In this document: in pieces, positions 18,480 to 28,302 of the stretch | How positions within the stretch are numbered: the stretch's first letter is position 1 | How the letters are laid out: the number at the start of each line of letters is the position of its first letter | Assembly (NCBI RefSeq): GCF_011761985.1 | Contig: NZ_JAASQT010000001.1 | Location: 806,001-870,000 of the forward strand | Origin: Brevundimonas terrae | GTDB lineage: Bacteria > Pseudomonadota > Alphaproteobacteria > Caulobacterales > Caulobacteraceae | Length of the DNA: 64,000 nt | Direction of reading: 5' to 3' | Position numbers and translations under genes: made by a program | The notes under the pieces: generated by a model | Seen by the model: the letters and a program-made list of their open reading frames with translations, nothing else | Databases searched by the model: none | Told to the model about the DNA's origin: nothing

Positions 18480-19670
18480 ATGAACATTCACGAATATCAG
18501 GCCAAACAGGTCCTCAAGGCCTACGGCGCACCTGTCGCTGAAGGCGTCGCTATCACCTCGGCAGATCAAGCCGAAGCTGCTGCCAAGCAACTGCCTGGCC
18601 CGCTCTATGTCGTGAAGTCGCAAATCCACGCCGGTGGCCGTGGCAAGGGCAAGTTCAAGGAACTGGGTGCCGAAGCCAAGGGCGGTGTGCGTCTGGCCTT
18701 CTCGATCGAAGAAGCCGTCGCCCACGCCAAGGAAATGCTGGGCAACACGCTCGTCACCGCCCAAACCGGCGAAGCTGGCAAGCAGGTCAACCGTCTGTAC
18801 ATCGAAGACGGTGCCGACATTGCCCGCGAACTGTACTGCTCGCTGCTGGTTGACCGTTCGGTCGGTCAAACCGCATTCGTCGTTTCGACCGAAGGCGGCA
18901 TGGACATCGAAGAAGTGGCCCACGCCACTCCGGAAAAAATCCACACCATCGCCATCAACCCGGAAACCGGCGTCACCGCAGAAAACATTGCTGCGATCAA
19001 CGCCGCTCTGGAACTGACCGGTCAGGCTGCTGAAGACGGCACGTCGCTGTTCCCGATCTTGTACAAGGCCTTCGTCGAGAAGGACATGGACATGCTCGAG
19101 ATCAACCCGCTGATCGTCATGGAAAATGGCCACCTGCGCGTTCTGGACGCCAAGGTCTCGTTCGACGGCAACGCCCTGTACCGCCACGAAGACATCCGCG
19201 CCCTGCGCGATGAGACCGAAGAAGACGCCAAGGAAATCGAAGCCTCCAAGTGGGACCTCGCTTACGTGGCTCTGGACGGCAACATCGGTTGCATGGTGAA
19301 CGGTGCCGGTCTGGCCATGGCCACCATGGACATCATCAAGCTGTACGGCAAAGAGCCGGCCAACTTCTGCGACGTCGGTGGCGGCGCAGGCAAGGAGAAG
19401 GTCGCTGCGGCCTTCAAGATCATCACCGCTGACCCGAAGGTCGAGGGCATCCTCGTTAACATCTTCGGCGGCATCATGAAGTGTGACGTCATCGCCGAAG
19501 GCGTTGTCGCAGCAGTTCAGGAAGTGGGCCTGAAGGTTCCGCTGGTGGTTCGCCTCGAAGGCACCAATGTCGAACTGGGCAAGAAGATCCTGAACGAGTC
19601 GGGTCTGGCCATCACCGCTGCTGACGATCTGGACGACGCCGCCCAGAAAATCGTCGCCGCTGTCGCCTAA
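18480..19670 (+). CDS. sucC: Succinyl-CoA synthetase (ADP-forming) subunit beta
   Basis: SucC is the ATP-grasp, nucleotide-binding subunit of succinyl-CoA synthetase and works with SucD in the TCA cycle. The 396-residue protein starts with the family hallmark [16 protein letters not shown], has [18 protein letters not shown] for nucleotide binding and [16 protein letters not shown] in the C-terminal ligase domain. The frame is open to 18405, but ATG 18480 gives the conserved N-terminus. It is the first gene of the sucC-sucD-sucA-sucB run; sucD starts 31 bases later. In relatives mdh often precedes it; here the MFS gene does. Confidence 0.97.
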   Translation: MNIHEYQAKQVLKAYGAPVAEGVAITSADQAEAAAKQLPGPLYVVKSQIHAGGRGKGKFKELGAEAKGGVRLAFSIEEAVAHAKEMLGNTLVTAQTGEAGKQVNRLYIEDGADIARELYCSLLVDRSVGQTAFVVSTEGGMDIEEVAHATPEKIHTIAINPETGVTAENIAAINAALELTGQAAEDGTSLFPILYKAFVEKDMDMLEINPLIVMENGHLRVLDAKVSFDGNALYRHEDIRALRDETEEDAKEIEASKWDLAYVALDGNIGCMVNGAGLAMATMDIIKLYGKEPANFCDVGGGAGKEKVAAAFKIITADPKVEGILVNIFGGIMKCDVIAEGVVAAVQEVGLKVPLVVRLEGTNVELGKKILNESGLAITAADDLDDAAQKIVAAVA

Positions 19671-19701
19671 GCCCTGCACATAGAATTCAGAGAACAGACA
19701 C

Positions 19702-20604
19702 ATGTCCATCCTCGTCAATAAAGACACCAAGATCATCGTGCAGGGCCTGACCGGCAAGACCGGCGGCTTCCACACCGAACAGGCTCTGGCCTATCACGGC
19801 ACCCAGATGGTTGCCGGCGTGCACCCGACCAAGGGCGGCACCAACTGGACCGGTTCGCACGGCGAAACCCTGCCGATCTTCGCTTCGGTTGCCGAAGCCA
19901 AGGACGTTACCGGCGCTGACGCCTCGGTGATCTACGTGCCGCCGGCAGGTGCTGCCGACGCCATCATCGAAGCCATCGAAGCCGAGATCCCGTTCATCAC
20001 CTGCATCACCGAAGGTATTCCGGTGCAGGACATGGTGCGCGTCAAGGCTCGCCTCGACCGCTCGAACTCGCGCCTGCTGGGTCCGAACTGCCCGGGCATC
20101 ATGACCCCGGACGAGTGCAAGATCGGCATCATGCCGGGTTCGATCTTCAAGAAGGGCAATGTGGGCATCGTCTCGCGTTCGGGCACCCTGACCTATGAAG
20201 CCGTGTTCCAAACCACCAACGAAGGCCTGGGTCAGACCACTGCTGTCGGCATCGGTGGCGACCCGGTCAAGGGCACCGAGTTCATCGACGTGCTGGAAAT
20301 GTTCCTGGCCGACCCGGAAACCACCTCGATCATCATGATCGGTGAAATCGGCGGTGCTGCCGAAGAAGACGCCGCTCAGTTCCTGATCGACGAAGCCAAG
20401 AAGGGCCGTAAGAAGCCGATGGCTGGCTTCATCGCCGGTCGTACTGCGCCGAAGGGTCGCACCATGGGCCACGCCGGTGCTGTCGTTTCGGGCGGCAAGG
20501 GCGACGCAGAGTCCAAGATCGCAGCCATGGAAGCCGCTGGCATCCGTGTCTCGCCGTCGCCGGCGCGTCTGGGCAAGACCCTGATGGAAGTCCTCAAGGG
20601 CTAA
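19702..20604 (+). CDS. sucD: Succinyl-CoA synthetase subunit alpha
   Basis: SucD carries the CoA site and the phosphohistidine of succinyl-CoA synthetase. The 300-residue protein shows [21 protein letters not shown] at the start, [22 protein letters not shown] in the middle and [17 protein letters not shown], where H257 is the phosphorylated histidine. Length and domains are normal: a CoA-binding Rossmann domain (1-130), then the ligase domain. It pairs with sucC just upstream and ends at a strong terminator, so sucA downstream probably has a separate promoter. Confidence 0.97.
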   Translation: MSILVNKDTKIIVQGLTGKTGGFHTEQALAYHGTQMVAGVHPTKGGTNWTGSHGETLPIFASVAEAKDVTGADASVIYVPPAGAADAIIEAIEAEIPFITCITEGIPVQDMVRVKARLDRSNSRLLGPNCPGIMTPDECKIGIMPGSIFKKGNVGIVSRSGTLTYEAVFQTTNEGLGQTTAVGIGGDPVKGTEFIDVLEMFLADPETTSIIMIGEIGGAAEEDAAQFLIDEAKKGRKKPMAGFIAGRTAPKGRTMGHAGAVVSGGKGDAESKIAAMEAAGIRVSPSPARLGKTLMEVLKG

Positions 20605-20644
20605 TATCGTTCGGTCTGGCAACAGGCTGATACTGAACAGGAAG

Positions 20645-20676
20645 GGCGGCGGAGCAATAGTTCCGCCGCCTTTTTT
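20645..20676 (+). terminator. Rho-independent terminator after sucD
   Basis: GGCGGCGGA (20645-20653) pairs with TCCGCCGCC (20662-20670), followed by six Ts. It splits sucCD from sucAB. Confidence 0.85.
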
Positions 20677-20774
20677 GCGCGTTAAGGAATGGTGAAGCCG
20701 TATGGGCCTAGACGTCCATTCTGACAGGCTCTCTCACGCGCAAAGAACGATTTTCGCGCATTGTGAGGGTTTGT

Positions 20775-20923
20775 TACGGTGCACAAAGCGCGCAATGCCA
20801 CTTTTTGTACCGTATTCGACGAATTTCCGCCCACTTGGCCATTCTAGGGCCATGACCATCGGTAAAAGTGGGCCTATATGAACTTCGGTCGTGTGCGCTG
20901 TGTGGGTGCACACGGTGGAACAG
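20775..20923 (+). ncRNA. Structured leader region upstream of sucA
   Basis: The 333-bp gap between sucD and sucA is the longest in the window. After the sucD terminator it holds three nested or successive inverted repeats. Hairpin 1 is TACGGT/ACCGTA (20775-20780 and 20809-20814) plus ACAAA/TTTGT. Hairpin 2 is GCCCACTT/AAGTGGGC (20829-20836 and 20866-20873) enclosing TGGCC/GGCCA (20836-20840 and 20848-20852). Hairpin 3 is GTGTG/CACAC (20910-20914 and 20919-20923), just before the ribosome site. This could be a cis-acting RNA or a set of operators. I recognise no known riboswitch. Confidence 0.4.
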
Positions 20924-20937
20924 GATGTGTGAGAAAC

Positions 20938-23900
20938 ATGGCGGACGATGCAGGTCGGCTGAATCAGGTCTTTGCCGAGACCTCTTTCCTTTACGGTGCC
21001 AACGCGGCCTTCATTGAGGATCTGCACGAGAAATGGGCCAATGACCCGGCATCGGTGCCGGGTGAGTGGCGCTCGTTTTTCGATCAGCTGAAAGACAATG
21101 CCGAACTGGTGAAGCAGGCGGCGGGTGCAGGCTCTTGGGGCCGCAATCGTGGCGACGAGCCGACCGAGGAAACCGCTGTCTTTGACGGCCGTTGGCCTGC
21201 TCCCAAGGTGGATCCCAAGGCTGGCAAGCCGGGCGCACGTCCTGCTGCTCCGGCTGCAGCCGCTGATGGCGCGCTGACCGCAGATCATGTCCGCGCGGCG
21301 GCCCATGACTCTATTCGCGCCCTGATGATGATCCGCGCCTATCGCGTGAACGGTCACTTTGCTGCCAATCTCGACCCGCTGGGTATCGAAAAGCCGCATG
21401 TACATCCGGAACTGACGCCGGAATTCTACGGCTTTACCGCCGCTGACATGAACCGCCAGATCTTCCTCGACGGCGTTCTGGGTCTGCAAACGGCGTCGCT
21501 GAACGACATTGTTGCCCTGCTCAAGCGCACCTATACCGGTACGATCGGCGTGCAATACATGCACATTACCGAGCCAGCCGAGAAGGCCTGGCTGCAGGAA
21601 CGTATCGAAGGCGCCGACAAGTTCGAGAAGAACGCCTTCACCAAGGAAGGCAAGCTGGCCATCCTGTCCAAGCTGATCGAGGCCGAAGGCTTCGAACGCT
21701 TCCTGCACAAGCGTTTCCCCGGCACCAAGCGTTTCGGCCTCGATGGCGGTGAAGCCATGGTTCCGGCGCTGGAGCAGGTCATCAAGCGCGGTGGCAATCT
21801 GGGCGTTGACGAAATCATCTTCGGCATGGCCCACCGTGGCCGCCTGAACGTGCTGGCTGCCGTTATGGGCAAGCCGTACAAGGCGATCTTCCACGAGTTC
21901 CAGGGTGGTTCGAGCGTCCCGTCGGACATCGAAGGCTCGGGCGATGTGAAATACCACATGGGGGCCTCGTCGGACCGCGAGTTCGACGGCAACAAGGTTC
22001 ACCTGTCGCTGACCGCCAACCCGTCGCACCTTGAAATCGTCAACCCGGTTGTTCTGGGCAAGTCACGCGCCAAACAGGCTTTCGACATCCGTGAAATGCC
22101 GGAAAACATCGGCAAGCCGGATTCCGAATGGAAACTGGACCGCTCCAAGGTCGCGCCGCTGCTGATCCACGGTGACGCGGCGTTTGCCGGTCAGGGCGTG
22201 GTGGCCGAATGCTTTGCCCTGATGGGCCTGAAGGGCTACCGCACCGGCGGCACCCTGCACTTCGTCATCAATAACCAGATCGGTTTCACGACCGCACCGC
22301 ACTTCTCGCGCTCGACGCCTTATCCGTCGGACGTGGCTCTGATGGTTGCGGCACCGATCTTCCACGTCAACGGCGACGATCCCGAAGCTGTCGTGTTCGC
22401 GGCCAAGGTGGCCACCGAATACCGCCAGAAATTCGCGAAAGACGTGGTGGTGGACATGTTCTGCTACCGTCGCTTCGGTCACAACGAGGGCGACGATCCC
22501 ACGTTCACCCAGCCGAAGATGTACGAAAAAATCCGCGCGCAACGCTCGACCCGCGAGCTGTACACGGAGCGTCTGGTCGCACAGGGCGTCATCTCGCAAG
22601 CCGAGGTCGATGCCATGCTGGCCAAGTTCGAGGCCTTCCTCGACGCCGAGTTCGAAGCCGGCAAGACCTTCGAAGCCAAGAAGGCTGACTGGCTGGACGG
22701 CCAGTGGAAGGGTCTGGGCGCAGACAAGCCGGAAGACGCTGCATGGCGCGGCACGACCGCTGTTGCAGCTGATAAGCTGCAGGACTTCGGTGCGCGCCTG
22801 ACCTCGATCCCGAACAGCGTGGACGTCCACAAGACGCTCAAGCGCGTGATCGATGCCCGCCGCGAAACCGTGGCAACGGGTGAAAACATCGACTGGGCTA
22901 CGGCTGAAAGCCTCGCCTTCGCCTCGCTGGTCGATGAAGGTTACAATATCCGCCTGTCCGGTCAGGACTCGGTACGCGGCACCTTCTCGCAGCGTCACTC
23001 GGGCATTACCGACCAGACCACGGAACAGCGCTACTATCCGCTGAACAACCTGCGCGAAGGTCAGGGCCATTTCGAAGTCATCGACTCGGCCCTGTCGGAA
23101 GAGGCCGTACTCGGCTTCGAATATGGCTACTCGCTGGCCGATCCGAACACCCTGACCCTGTGGGAAGGCCAGTTCGGTGACTTCGTGAACGGTGCACAGG
23201 TCGTGATCGACCAGTTCATCTCGTCGGGTGAGCGCAAGTGGCTGCGTATGTCCGGCCTGACCATGCTTCTGCCGCACGGCTATGAAGGCCAGGGCCCCGA
23301 GCACTCCTCGGCACGCCTCGAGCGCTTCTTGCAGCAGTGCGCCGAGAACAACATGCAGGTCGCCAACTGCACCACCCCGGCCAACTATTTCCACATCCTG
23401 CGCCGCCAGCTGCACCGCGAGTTCCGCAAGCCGCTGATCCTGATGACGCCGAAATCGCTGCTGCGTCACAAGAAGGCCGTTTCGACCATCGCCGACATGG
23501 CCGAGGGTTCGAGCTTCCACCGCGTGCTGCGCGACGATGCCGAGCTGCGTCCAAGCGTCGCCGGTGTCTCGCTGAAGTCCGACAAGGACATCCGCAAGGT
23601 CATCGTCTGCTCGGGCAAGGTTTACTATGACCTGCTCGACGCCCGCGAAAAGGCTGGCATCAACGACATCTACATCCTGCGTCTGGAACAGTTCTACCCG
23701 TGGCCGATCAAGTCGATCTCGGCGGAACTGGCACGCTTCCCGAACGCTGATCTGGTATGGTGTCAGGAAGAGCCCAAGAACATGGGTGGCTGGACCTTCG
23801 TCGATCCGTGGATCGAGCTGACGCTCGAGAAGCTGGACGTGAAGGCCAAACGCGCCCGTTATGTCGGTCGTCCGGCTTCGGCCTCGACGGCTGCGGGCTT

Positions 23901-23955
23901 GATGAGCCGCCACCTGAAGGAACTCGAGACCTTCCTCGCCGAGGCCATGGCCTAA
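20938..23955 (+). CDS. sucA: 2-oxoglutarate dehydrogenase E1 component
   Basis: SucA is the thiamine diphosphate-dependent E1 that decarboxylates 2-oxoglutarate and passes the succinyl group to the lipoyl arm of SucB. The 1005-residue protein has the E1o N-terminal anchor helix (TSFLYGANAAFIEDLHEKW), the HRGRLN segment, the ThDP motif GDAAFAGQGV from residue 412 to NNQIGF near 445, and the transketolase-like pyrimidine domain with RGTFSQRHSGITDQ and GYEGQGPEHSSARLERFLQ. I start at ATG 20938; the frame is open back to 20878, but that stretch lies in the structured leader and has no E1 likeness. sucB follows after 54 bases. No lpd gene is beside it. Confidence 0.97.
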   Translation: MADDAGRLNQVFAETSFLYGANAAFIEDLHEKWANDPASVPGEWRSFFDQLKDNAELVKQAAGAGSWGRNRGDEPTEETAVFDGRWPAPKVDPKAGKPGARPAAPAAAADGALTADHVRAAAHDSIRALMMIRAYRVNGHFAANLDPLGIEKPHVHPELTPEFYGFTAADMNRQIFLDGVLGLQTASLNDIVALLKRTYTGTIGVQYMHITEPAEKAWLQERIEGADKFEKNAFTKEGKLAILSKLIEAEGFERFLHKRFPGTKRFGLDGGEAMVPALEQVIKRGGNLGVDEIIFGMAHRGRLNVLAAVMGKPYKAIFHEFQGGSSVPSDIEGSGDVKYHMGASSDREFDGNKVHLSLTANPSHLEIVNPVVLGKSRAKQAFDIREMPENIGKPDSEWKLDRSKVAPLLIHGDAAFAGQGVVAECFALMGLKGYRTGGTLHFVINNQIGFTTAPHFSRSTPYPSDVALMVAAPIFHVNGDDPEAVVFAAKVATEYRQKFAKDVVVDMFCYRRFGHNEGDDPTFTQPKMYEKIRAQRSTRELYTERLVAQGVISQAEVDAMLAKFEAFLDAEFEAGKTFEAKKADWLDGQWKGLGADKPEDAAWRGTTAVAADKLQDFGARLTSIPNSVDVHKTLKRVIDARRETVATGENIDWATAESLAFASLVDEGYNIRLSGQDSVRGTFSQRHSGITDQTTEQRYYPLNNLREGQGHFEVIDSALSEEAVLGFEYGYSLADPNTLTLWEGQFGDFVNGAQVVIDQFISSGERKWLRMSGLTMLLPHGYEGQGPEHSSARLERFLQQCAENNMQVANCTTPANYFHILRRQLHREFRKPLILMTPKSLLRHKKAVSTIADMAEGSSFHRVLRDDAELRPSVAGVSLKSDKDIRKVIVCSGKVYYDLLDAREKAGINDIYILRLEQFYPWPIKSISAELARFPNADLVWCQEEPKNMGGWTFVDPWIELTLEKLDVKAKRARYVGRPASASTAAGLMSRHLKELETFLAEAMA

Positions 23956-24009
23956 GCGACCGCCGCATTTTATCCTGATTGAATACGTTACGAAAAAGAG
24001 CCCCGAAAA

Positions 24010-25497
24010 ATGGCTGACATCCTGACCCCCGCCCTTGGCGAATCCGTAACCGAAGCGACGATCGCCAAGTGGACCAAAAAGGTCGGCGAAGCGGTTAAAA
24101 AGGACGAGATCCTCGTCGAGCTGGAAACCGACAAGGTTTCGCTGGAAGTCGTCGCACCTGCCGACGGCGTTCTGGCCGCCATCAATGCCGCTGAAGGCGA
24201 CACCGTGGTTCCCGGCACCGTTCTGGGTGCTGTGACCGAAGGTGCGGCCGGTGCATCGGCACCGGCGGCCGAAGTGGCACCGGCAACCGCTCCGGCGGCG
24301 GCTGCTGCGGCCTCGACCGACGGCGCTGTCGTTGACGTGGCTGTCCCGACCATGGGCGAAAGCGTGGCCGAAGGTTCGGTTGGCACCTGGCTGAAACAGT
24401 CGGGCGACACCGTGGCCAAAGACGAACTGCTGGTTGAAATCGAAACCGACAAGGTCGCCGTCGAAGTCTCGGCACCGGAAGCCGGCGTTCTGACCATCAA
24501 CGTACAAGCGGGTGAAGCTGTCACCCCGGGCCAGGTGATTGCACAGATCTCGGCCTCGGGCGCTGCGGCACCGGCTGCTGCACCGAAGGCTGCCGCTCCG
24601 GCTGCGGCTCCGGCTGCATCGGGCGCGCACCTGTCGCCGTCGGTCCAGCGCGTGGTTTCGGAAAACAACCTGAACCCGTCCTCGATCGCCGCTTCGGGTC
24701 CGAAGGGCAACATCACCAAGGCTGATGCGATTGCCGCTATCGGCGCTGCTGCCGCCGCTCCGGCTGCTGCTGCTCCGGCGGCTCCGCGTGCACTGGGTGA
24801 CCGCGAAGAGCGCGTGAAGATGACGCGCCTGCGTCAGACCATCGCCCGTCGTCTGAAAGAGTCGCAAAACACTGCGGCCCAGCTGACGACCTTCAACGAA
24901 GTGGACATGACCAATGTCATGGCCCTGCGCGCCCAGTACAAAGACCAGTTCGAGAAGTCGCACGGCGTGAAGCTGGGCTTTATGTCCTTCTTCACCAAGG
25001 CGGTTGTCGCGGCGCTGAAGGAAATCCCGGCGGTTAATGCCGAGATCGACGGCACCGACATCATCTACAAGAACCGTTATGACATTGCCGTGGCCGTTGG
25101 CACCGACAAGGGTCTGGTGGTTCCGGTTCTGCGTGATGCTGACACCCTGTCGCTGGCGGGTATCGAAAAGGGCATCGGCGCTCTGGGTAAGGCTGCCCGT
25201 GACGGCACCCTGACCATGGACCAGATGCAAAACGGTACCTTCACCATCACCAACGGCGGCACCTATGGTTCGCTGATGTCGACGCCGATCCTGAACGCCC
25301 CGCAATCGGGCATTCTGGGCATGCACAACATTGTGCAGCGTCCGATGGCCATCAATGGCGAAGTGAAGATTCGTCCGATGATGTATCTGGCCCTCAGCTA
25401 TGATCACCGCATCGTTGACGGCAAGGAAGCCGTGACCTTCCTGGTCCGCATCAAGCAACTGCTGGAAGACCCGCAGCGCGCTCTGCTGGACCTGTAA
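24010..25497 (+). CDS. sucB: 2-oxoglutarate dehydrogenase E2 (dihydrolipoyl succinyltransferase), two lipoyl domains
   Basis: SucB is the E2 core that transfers succinyl groups to CoA. This one has 495 residues against about 400 usual for the family, because it carries two lipoyl domains in tandem. Lipoyl 1 is residues 1-77 with [11 protein letters not shown] (K42), and lipoyl 2 is about 106-182 with [11 protein letters not shown] (K148). Ala/Pro-rich linkers join them and lead to the E1/E3-binding domain ([35 protein letters not shown], about 210-245). The catalytic domain (about 265-495) ends with the active-site motif [13 protein letters not shown]. It lies after sucA in the same run and is closed by a UUCG-loop terminator. 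Confidence 0.96.
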   Translation: MADILTPALGESVTEATIAKWTKKVGEAVKKDEILVELETDKVSLEVVAPADGVLAAINAAEGDTVVPGTVLGAVTEGAAGASAPAAEVAPATAPAAAAAASTDGAVVDVAVPTMGESVAEGSVGTWLKQSGDTVAKDELLVEIETDKVAVEVSAPEAGVLTINVQAGEAVTPGQVIAQISASGAAAPAAAPKAAAPAAAPAASGAHLSPSVQRVVSENNLNPSSIAASGPKGNITKADAIAAIGAAAAAPAAAAPAAPRALGDREERVKMTRLRQTIARRLKESQNTAAQLTTFNEVDMTNVMALRAQYKDQFEKSHGVKLGFMSFFTKAVVAALKEIPAVNAEIDGTDIIYKNRYDIAVAVGTDKGLVVPVLRDADTLSLAGIEKGIGALGKAARDGTLTMDQMQNGTFTITNGGTYGSLMSTPILNAPQSGILGMHNIVQRPMAINGEVKIRPMMYLALSYDHRIVDGKEAVTFLVRIKQLLEDPQRALLDL

Positions 25498-25526
25498 GAA
25501 CAGGTTTCCGGTCACCGGAAATAGAG

Positions 25527-25560
25527 ACGGCGGTATCTTCGGATGCCGCCGTTTTCTTTT
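25527..25560 (+). terminator. Rho-independent terminator after sucB with a TTCG loop
   Basis: ACGGCGGTATC (25527-25537) pairs with GATGCCGCCGT (25542-25552) around TTCG, followed by TTTCTTTT. A second small dyad, TTTCCGGT/ACCGGAAA, stands just before it (25505-25521). Confidence 0.88.
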
Positions 25561-25586
25561 GTCTGGTGCACTGATAGCGTGAGCGT

Positions 25587-26006
25587 ATGAGCTTCGTTGA
25601 AATTGCCCGCTTTACCGATGTGTACGAAGCCGATCTGGCGGCGGCGTTTCTGGCCTCGCACGACATCGAGGTGTCGGTCACCGAGCGGTTCCAGACGACG
25701 CTTGATCCGCTGATGCAGCGGGCGCTGGGTATCCGTTTGATGGGCTATGCCGATGACGTTGATCGCGCCCGCCAGCTATTGGAGCGGGCGCGGCAGGGCG
25801 AGTTTATGGAAGCGGATGGCGACGATGTGCCGACCGAACCACGGGCCCGCTGGGCGGGTCGAGGGATTGCCCTGTTTGCGGTTATGGTCTCGGGCTATCC
25901 CGCGACCAGCTTGCCAAGACGACTGAGACCGCTCCAGATTGCGGGAATGTTGATTATCGTGGCCATGGTCGCCCTGTCATGGGCGCTGTGGCTTTGGATC
26001 AAGTAG
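25587..26006 (+). CDS. DUF2007 domain protein with a C-terminal membrane anchor
   Basis: A 139-residue protein. The N-terminal 70 residues form a DUF2007 domain (FVEIARFTDVYEADLAAAFLASHDIEVSVTE, then GIRLMGYADDVDRARQLLERA), a small ferredoxin-like fold found in many bacteria and loosely described as signal-transducing. A variable linker leads to one transmembrane helix at the C-terminus (IAGMLIIVAMVALSWALWLW). No catalytic residues are evident and the role is unknown. The ribosome site is weak. The lipoprotein gene begins about 10 bases later, so the two are probably co-transcribed. Confidence 0.75.
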   Translation: MSFVEIARFTDVYEADLAAAFLASHDIEVSVTERFQTTLDPLMQRALGIRLMGYADDVDRARQLLERARQGEFMEADGDDVPTEPRARWAGRGIALFAVMVSGYPATSLPRRLRPLQIAGMLIIVAMVALSWALWLWIK

Positions 26007-26015
26007 GGGGTGCGT

Positions 26016-26552
26016 ATGCGTATTTTATGTGCAGTGGCTTCGGTCGTATTACTGACGGCCTGTAGCGGGCAGGACGAGGCGGGCGCGGTCGCGCCAGAAG
26101 CTCCAGCCGAGGCAGGGAAAACGGCGAGTGCTGCGGTGGATAGCCAAGACGCTGCGCGCGAGACCAAGCCCGCTGCGACGGGTGATGCCGCCGCACGCTT
26201 CGAGCGGACCGATCCTTCGCGCGGCACGCTGGTGCTTGAAGAAACCGGCGAGAAGTTTGTGCTGACACTGGTGGCAGGTGGCCGTCCATCGGGAGCCGCA
26301 ACCGCAGCCGACTGCGCCGTAACGATTGCAGGGCCGCAGGACCTCGACGGCGTGGTACGCGGACGCGTGGTCCCGTCCAGCGGTGCCTATGGCGATATGA
26401 CGGCTGACGATATCGGCCCGACCCCGCTCAAGGTCGATGTGATGATCGGACCGGAAGGCGCGTTTGTCACCGACCACGGTGCCGCCGCCAAACTATGCGG
26501 CATGGGCAGCCAGTTGGACGGTTTCTACAAACGGCAGGACATGCCGGACTGA
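26016..26552 (+). CDS. Hypothetical lipoprotein
   Basis: A 178-residue predicted lipoprotein. The signal peptide MRILCAVASVVLLTAC ends in a lipobox with C16. An Ala/Glu-rich low-complexity linker (about 20-65) leads to a compact domain of about 100 residues holding only two cysteines (in AADCAVTIAG and KLCGMGSQLDG), which could form a disulphide. I do not recognise the family. A GTG at 26010 is an alternative start; ATG 26016 sits better after the AGGGGG ribosome site. It follows the DUF2007 gene and converges on the DUF6356-like gene with only 3 bases between the stops. Confidence 0.65.
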   Translation: MRILCAVASVVLLTACSGQDEAGAVAPEAPAEAGKTASAAVDSQDAARETKPAATGDAAARFERTDPSRGTLVLEETGEKFVLTLVAGGRPSGAATAADCAVTIAGPQDLDGVVRGRVVPSSGAYGDMTADDIGPTPLKVDVMIGPEGAFVTDHGAAAKLCGMGSQLDGFYKRQDMPD

Positions 26553-26555
26553 GAC

Positions 26556-26822
26556 TTACAGTCCGACGTCCCACACGCCGGCATTACGCATGCGCTCGTC
26601 GCGGGCTTCATGGGCGCGGCGGGTCATGCCGGGGGCCATTTCACGCACGGCATCCGAAACGGTCGATTTGTGCAGGCCCGGAATGATGGCGTGGACAAAG
26701 GCGCATCCGGCCAGTTTCAACAGCTTGCCGCAAAAGCCCATCGAAGCGCCCATATGCTCCACATAGGTTTCGTTCACCTCTTGCGGGTGTTCGACAAACA
26801 GACGGTGGAAGCGATTGGACAT
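26556..26822 (-). CDS. DUF6356-like small protein
   Basis: An 88-residue protein resembling small DUF6356-type proteins: an N-terminal FxRLFxEHPxxVxETYxEHM pattern, then a short hydrophobic helix with AFVHAIIPGLHKSTVSDAV and a polar tail. The function is unknown. The hydrophobic middle may associate with the membrane. The start is either ATG 26822 or ATG 26828, two codons upstream; neither has a strong ribosome site. It is a single leftward gene, divergent from the acyl-CoA dehydrogenase across about 150 bp in which I see no clear motif. Confidence 0.65.
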   Translation of the reverse strand: MSNRFHRLFVEHPQEVNETYVEHMGASMGFCGKLLKLAGCAFVHAIIPGLHKSTVSDAVREMAPGMTRRAHEARDERMRNAGVWDVGL

Positions 26823-26973
26823 GATCATAGGGCCGAAAGTTACGTCGGGACTTGCTCTACCCGACAGGGGTATTTTGCCCTAAATGGAATAAGATAACAG
26901 GGGTCGTGTGGTCGCATCGTGATGAAATCGGTGTGAGCTTGCACCCAAGACACAGAAAATAAAAGGGAATGCC

Positions 26974-28155
26974 ATGGGCGACGCTTCGGGAAAGACCTTC
27001 CGCTGGGATGATCCGTTTGATCTGACAGGACGGCTGACCGATGAGGAACGTATGGTGCAGGACGCGGCCCGCGCCTATGCCCGCGATGCCCTGCTGCCGC
27101 GCGTGGTGGCCGCGTTCCGCGACGAGACGTTTGATCGCGCCATCATGACCGAGATGGGCGAGATGGGCTTCCTCGGGGCCATGCTGCCGGAACAATATGG
27201 CGGCTCCGAAGCCAGCCACGTCGCCTATGGACTGATCTCGCGCGAGATCGAGGCGGTGGACAGCGGCTATCGCTCGGCTATGTCGGTGCAGTCTTCGCTG
27301 GCCATGTACCCGATCTATGCCTTCGGCTCCGAAGAGCAGAAGATGAAATACCTGCCCAAGATGGCGGCGGGCGAGCTGGTCGGCTGCTTTGGTCTGACCG
27401 AGGCCGATGGCGGTTCGGACCCTGCGTCGATGAAGACGACGGCTATGGCGGTTGATGGCGGCTATCGCCTGAACGGCGGCAAATACTGGATCACCAACTC
27501 GCCGATCAGCGACCTTGCGATCGTCTGGGCCAAGCTGGACGGCAAGATCCGTGGTTTCATTGTCGAGCGCGACTATCAGGGCTTCACCACGGGCAAGATC
27601 GGCGACAAGCTGTCGCTTCGTGCCTCGATCACCGGCGATATCGGCCTGAACGATGTGTTTGTGCCCGAAGCCAACATCCTGCCGGGCGTTCAGGGTCTGC
27701 GTGGTCCGTTCTCGTGCTTGAACAAGGCGCGTTACGGCATTGCATGGGGTGCGATGGGCGCGGCCGAGTTCTGCCTGCATGCCTCGCGTGACTATGTGTC
27801 CGAGCGCATCCTGTTCGGCCGCCCGCTGTCGGCACGCCAACTGGTGCAAAAGAAACTGGCCGATATGCAGACCGAAATCTTCCTCGGTTTTGAAGGCGCC
27901 TATGCCTTGGGCCGTCTGCTGGATACCGGCGCTTGGGTGCCCGAAGCCATCAGCCTGATGAAGCGCAATAACTGCGGCAAGGCTCTGGCCATTGCCCGCG
28001 AGGCCCGCGACATGCACGGCGGGGCCGGTATCACCGGCGAGTTGCACGTCATGCGTCACGCCATGAACCTTGAAACCGTGAACACCTATGAGGGTGCGCA
28101 CGACGTTCACGCCCTGATCCTGGGGCGCGCCATAACGGGCGAAGCGGCCTTTTAA
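26974..28155 (+). CDS. gcdH: Glutaryl-CoA dehydrogenase
   Basis: A 393-residue acyl-CoA dehydrogenase of the glutaryl-CoA branch, which oxidises and decarboxylates glutaryl-CoA to crotonyl-CoA in lysine, hydroxylysine and tryptophan breakdown. Family marks are [15 protein letters not shown] (FAD/substrate contact), [38 protein letters not shown], the flavin contact [10 protein letters not shown] and the catalytic-base motif [19 protein letters not shown] with E373. That last motif is the best evidence for this substrate class. An AAAGGGA ribosome site supports the ATG. It stands alone, with no other lysine-degradation gene near. Confidence 0.9.
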   Translation: MGDASGKTFRWDDPFDLTGRLTDEERMVQDAARAYARDALLPRVVAAFRDETFDRAIMTEMGEMGFLGAMLPEQYGGSEASHVAYGLISREIEAVDSGYRSAMSVQSSLAMYPIYAFGSEEQKMKYLPKMAAGELVGCFGLTEADGGSDPASMKTTAMAVDGGYRLNGGKYWITNSPISDLAIVWAKLDGKIRGFIVERDYQGFTTGKIGDKLSLRASITGDIGLNDVFVPEANILPGVQGLRGPFSCLNKARYGIAWGAMGAAEFCLHASRDYVSERILFGRPLSARQLVQKKLADMQTEIFLGFEGAYALGRLLDTGAWVPEAISLMKRNNCGKALAIAREARDMHGGAGITGELHVMRHAMNLETVNTYEGAHDVHALILGRAITGEAAF

Positions 28156-28164
28156 TAACGGCCT

Positions 28165-28197
28165 TGCGGGGTGCGGGCAGAAATGCCCGCCCTCGCA
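28165..28197 (+). terminator. Strong hairpin after gcdH
   Basis: GCGGGCA (28173-28179) pairs with TGCCCGC (28184-28190) around a GAAA tetraloop, extended outward by TGCGGGG/CCTCGCA-type pairing (28165-28171 and 28191-28197). No T-run follows, so the terminator role is inferred. Confidence 0.55.
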
Positions 28198-28275
28198 GGG
28201 AACGGGCGTTCGGCAGCGCCGTTGTTCGTCGTGCTGCTGTTCGCAAAATATAGGCCATCGGGCTTTCCGGTTTGG

Positions 28276-28302
28276 TCGGACACAGCTTAAGCTGGTGTCC
28301 GA
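28276..28302. promoter_or_regulatory. 27-bp near-perfect dyad upstream of the DegP-like gene
   Basis: TCGGACAC (28276-28283) and GTGTCCGA (28295-28302) flank the palindrome AGCTTAAGCT, with one extra G at 28294. It ends 31 bases before the ATG. It may be an operator or an RNA hairpin close to the ribosome site. Confidence 0.45.

Noticed and set aside
18360..19775. Minus-strand open frame opposite sucC
   Set aside because: It lies on the antisense of a recognisable sucC, crosses the terminator region and has no family likeness.
22063..25515. Very long open frame (1150 codons) on the minus strand opposite sucA and sucB
   Set aside because: It spans two strongly coding genes and their gap, has His/Arg/Gly-rich composition with no domain, and is the usual antisense shadow of GC-rich codons.
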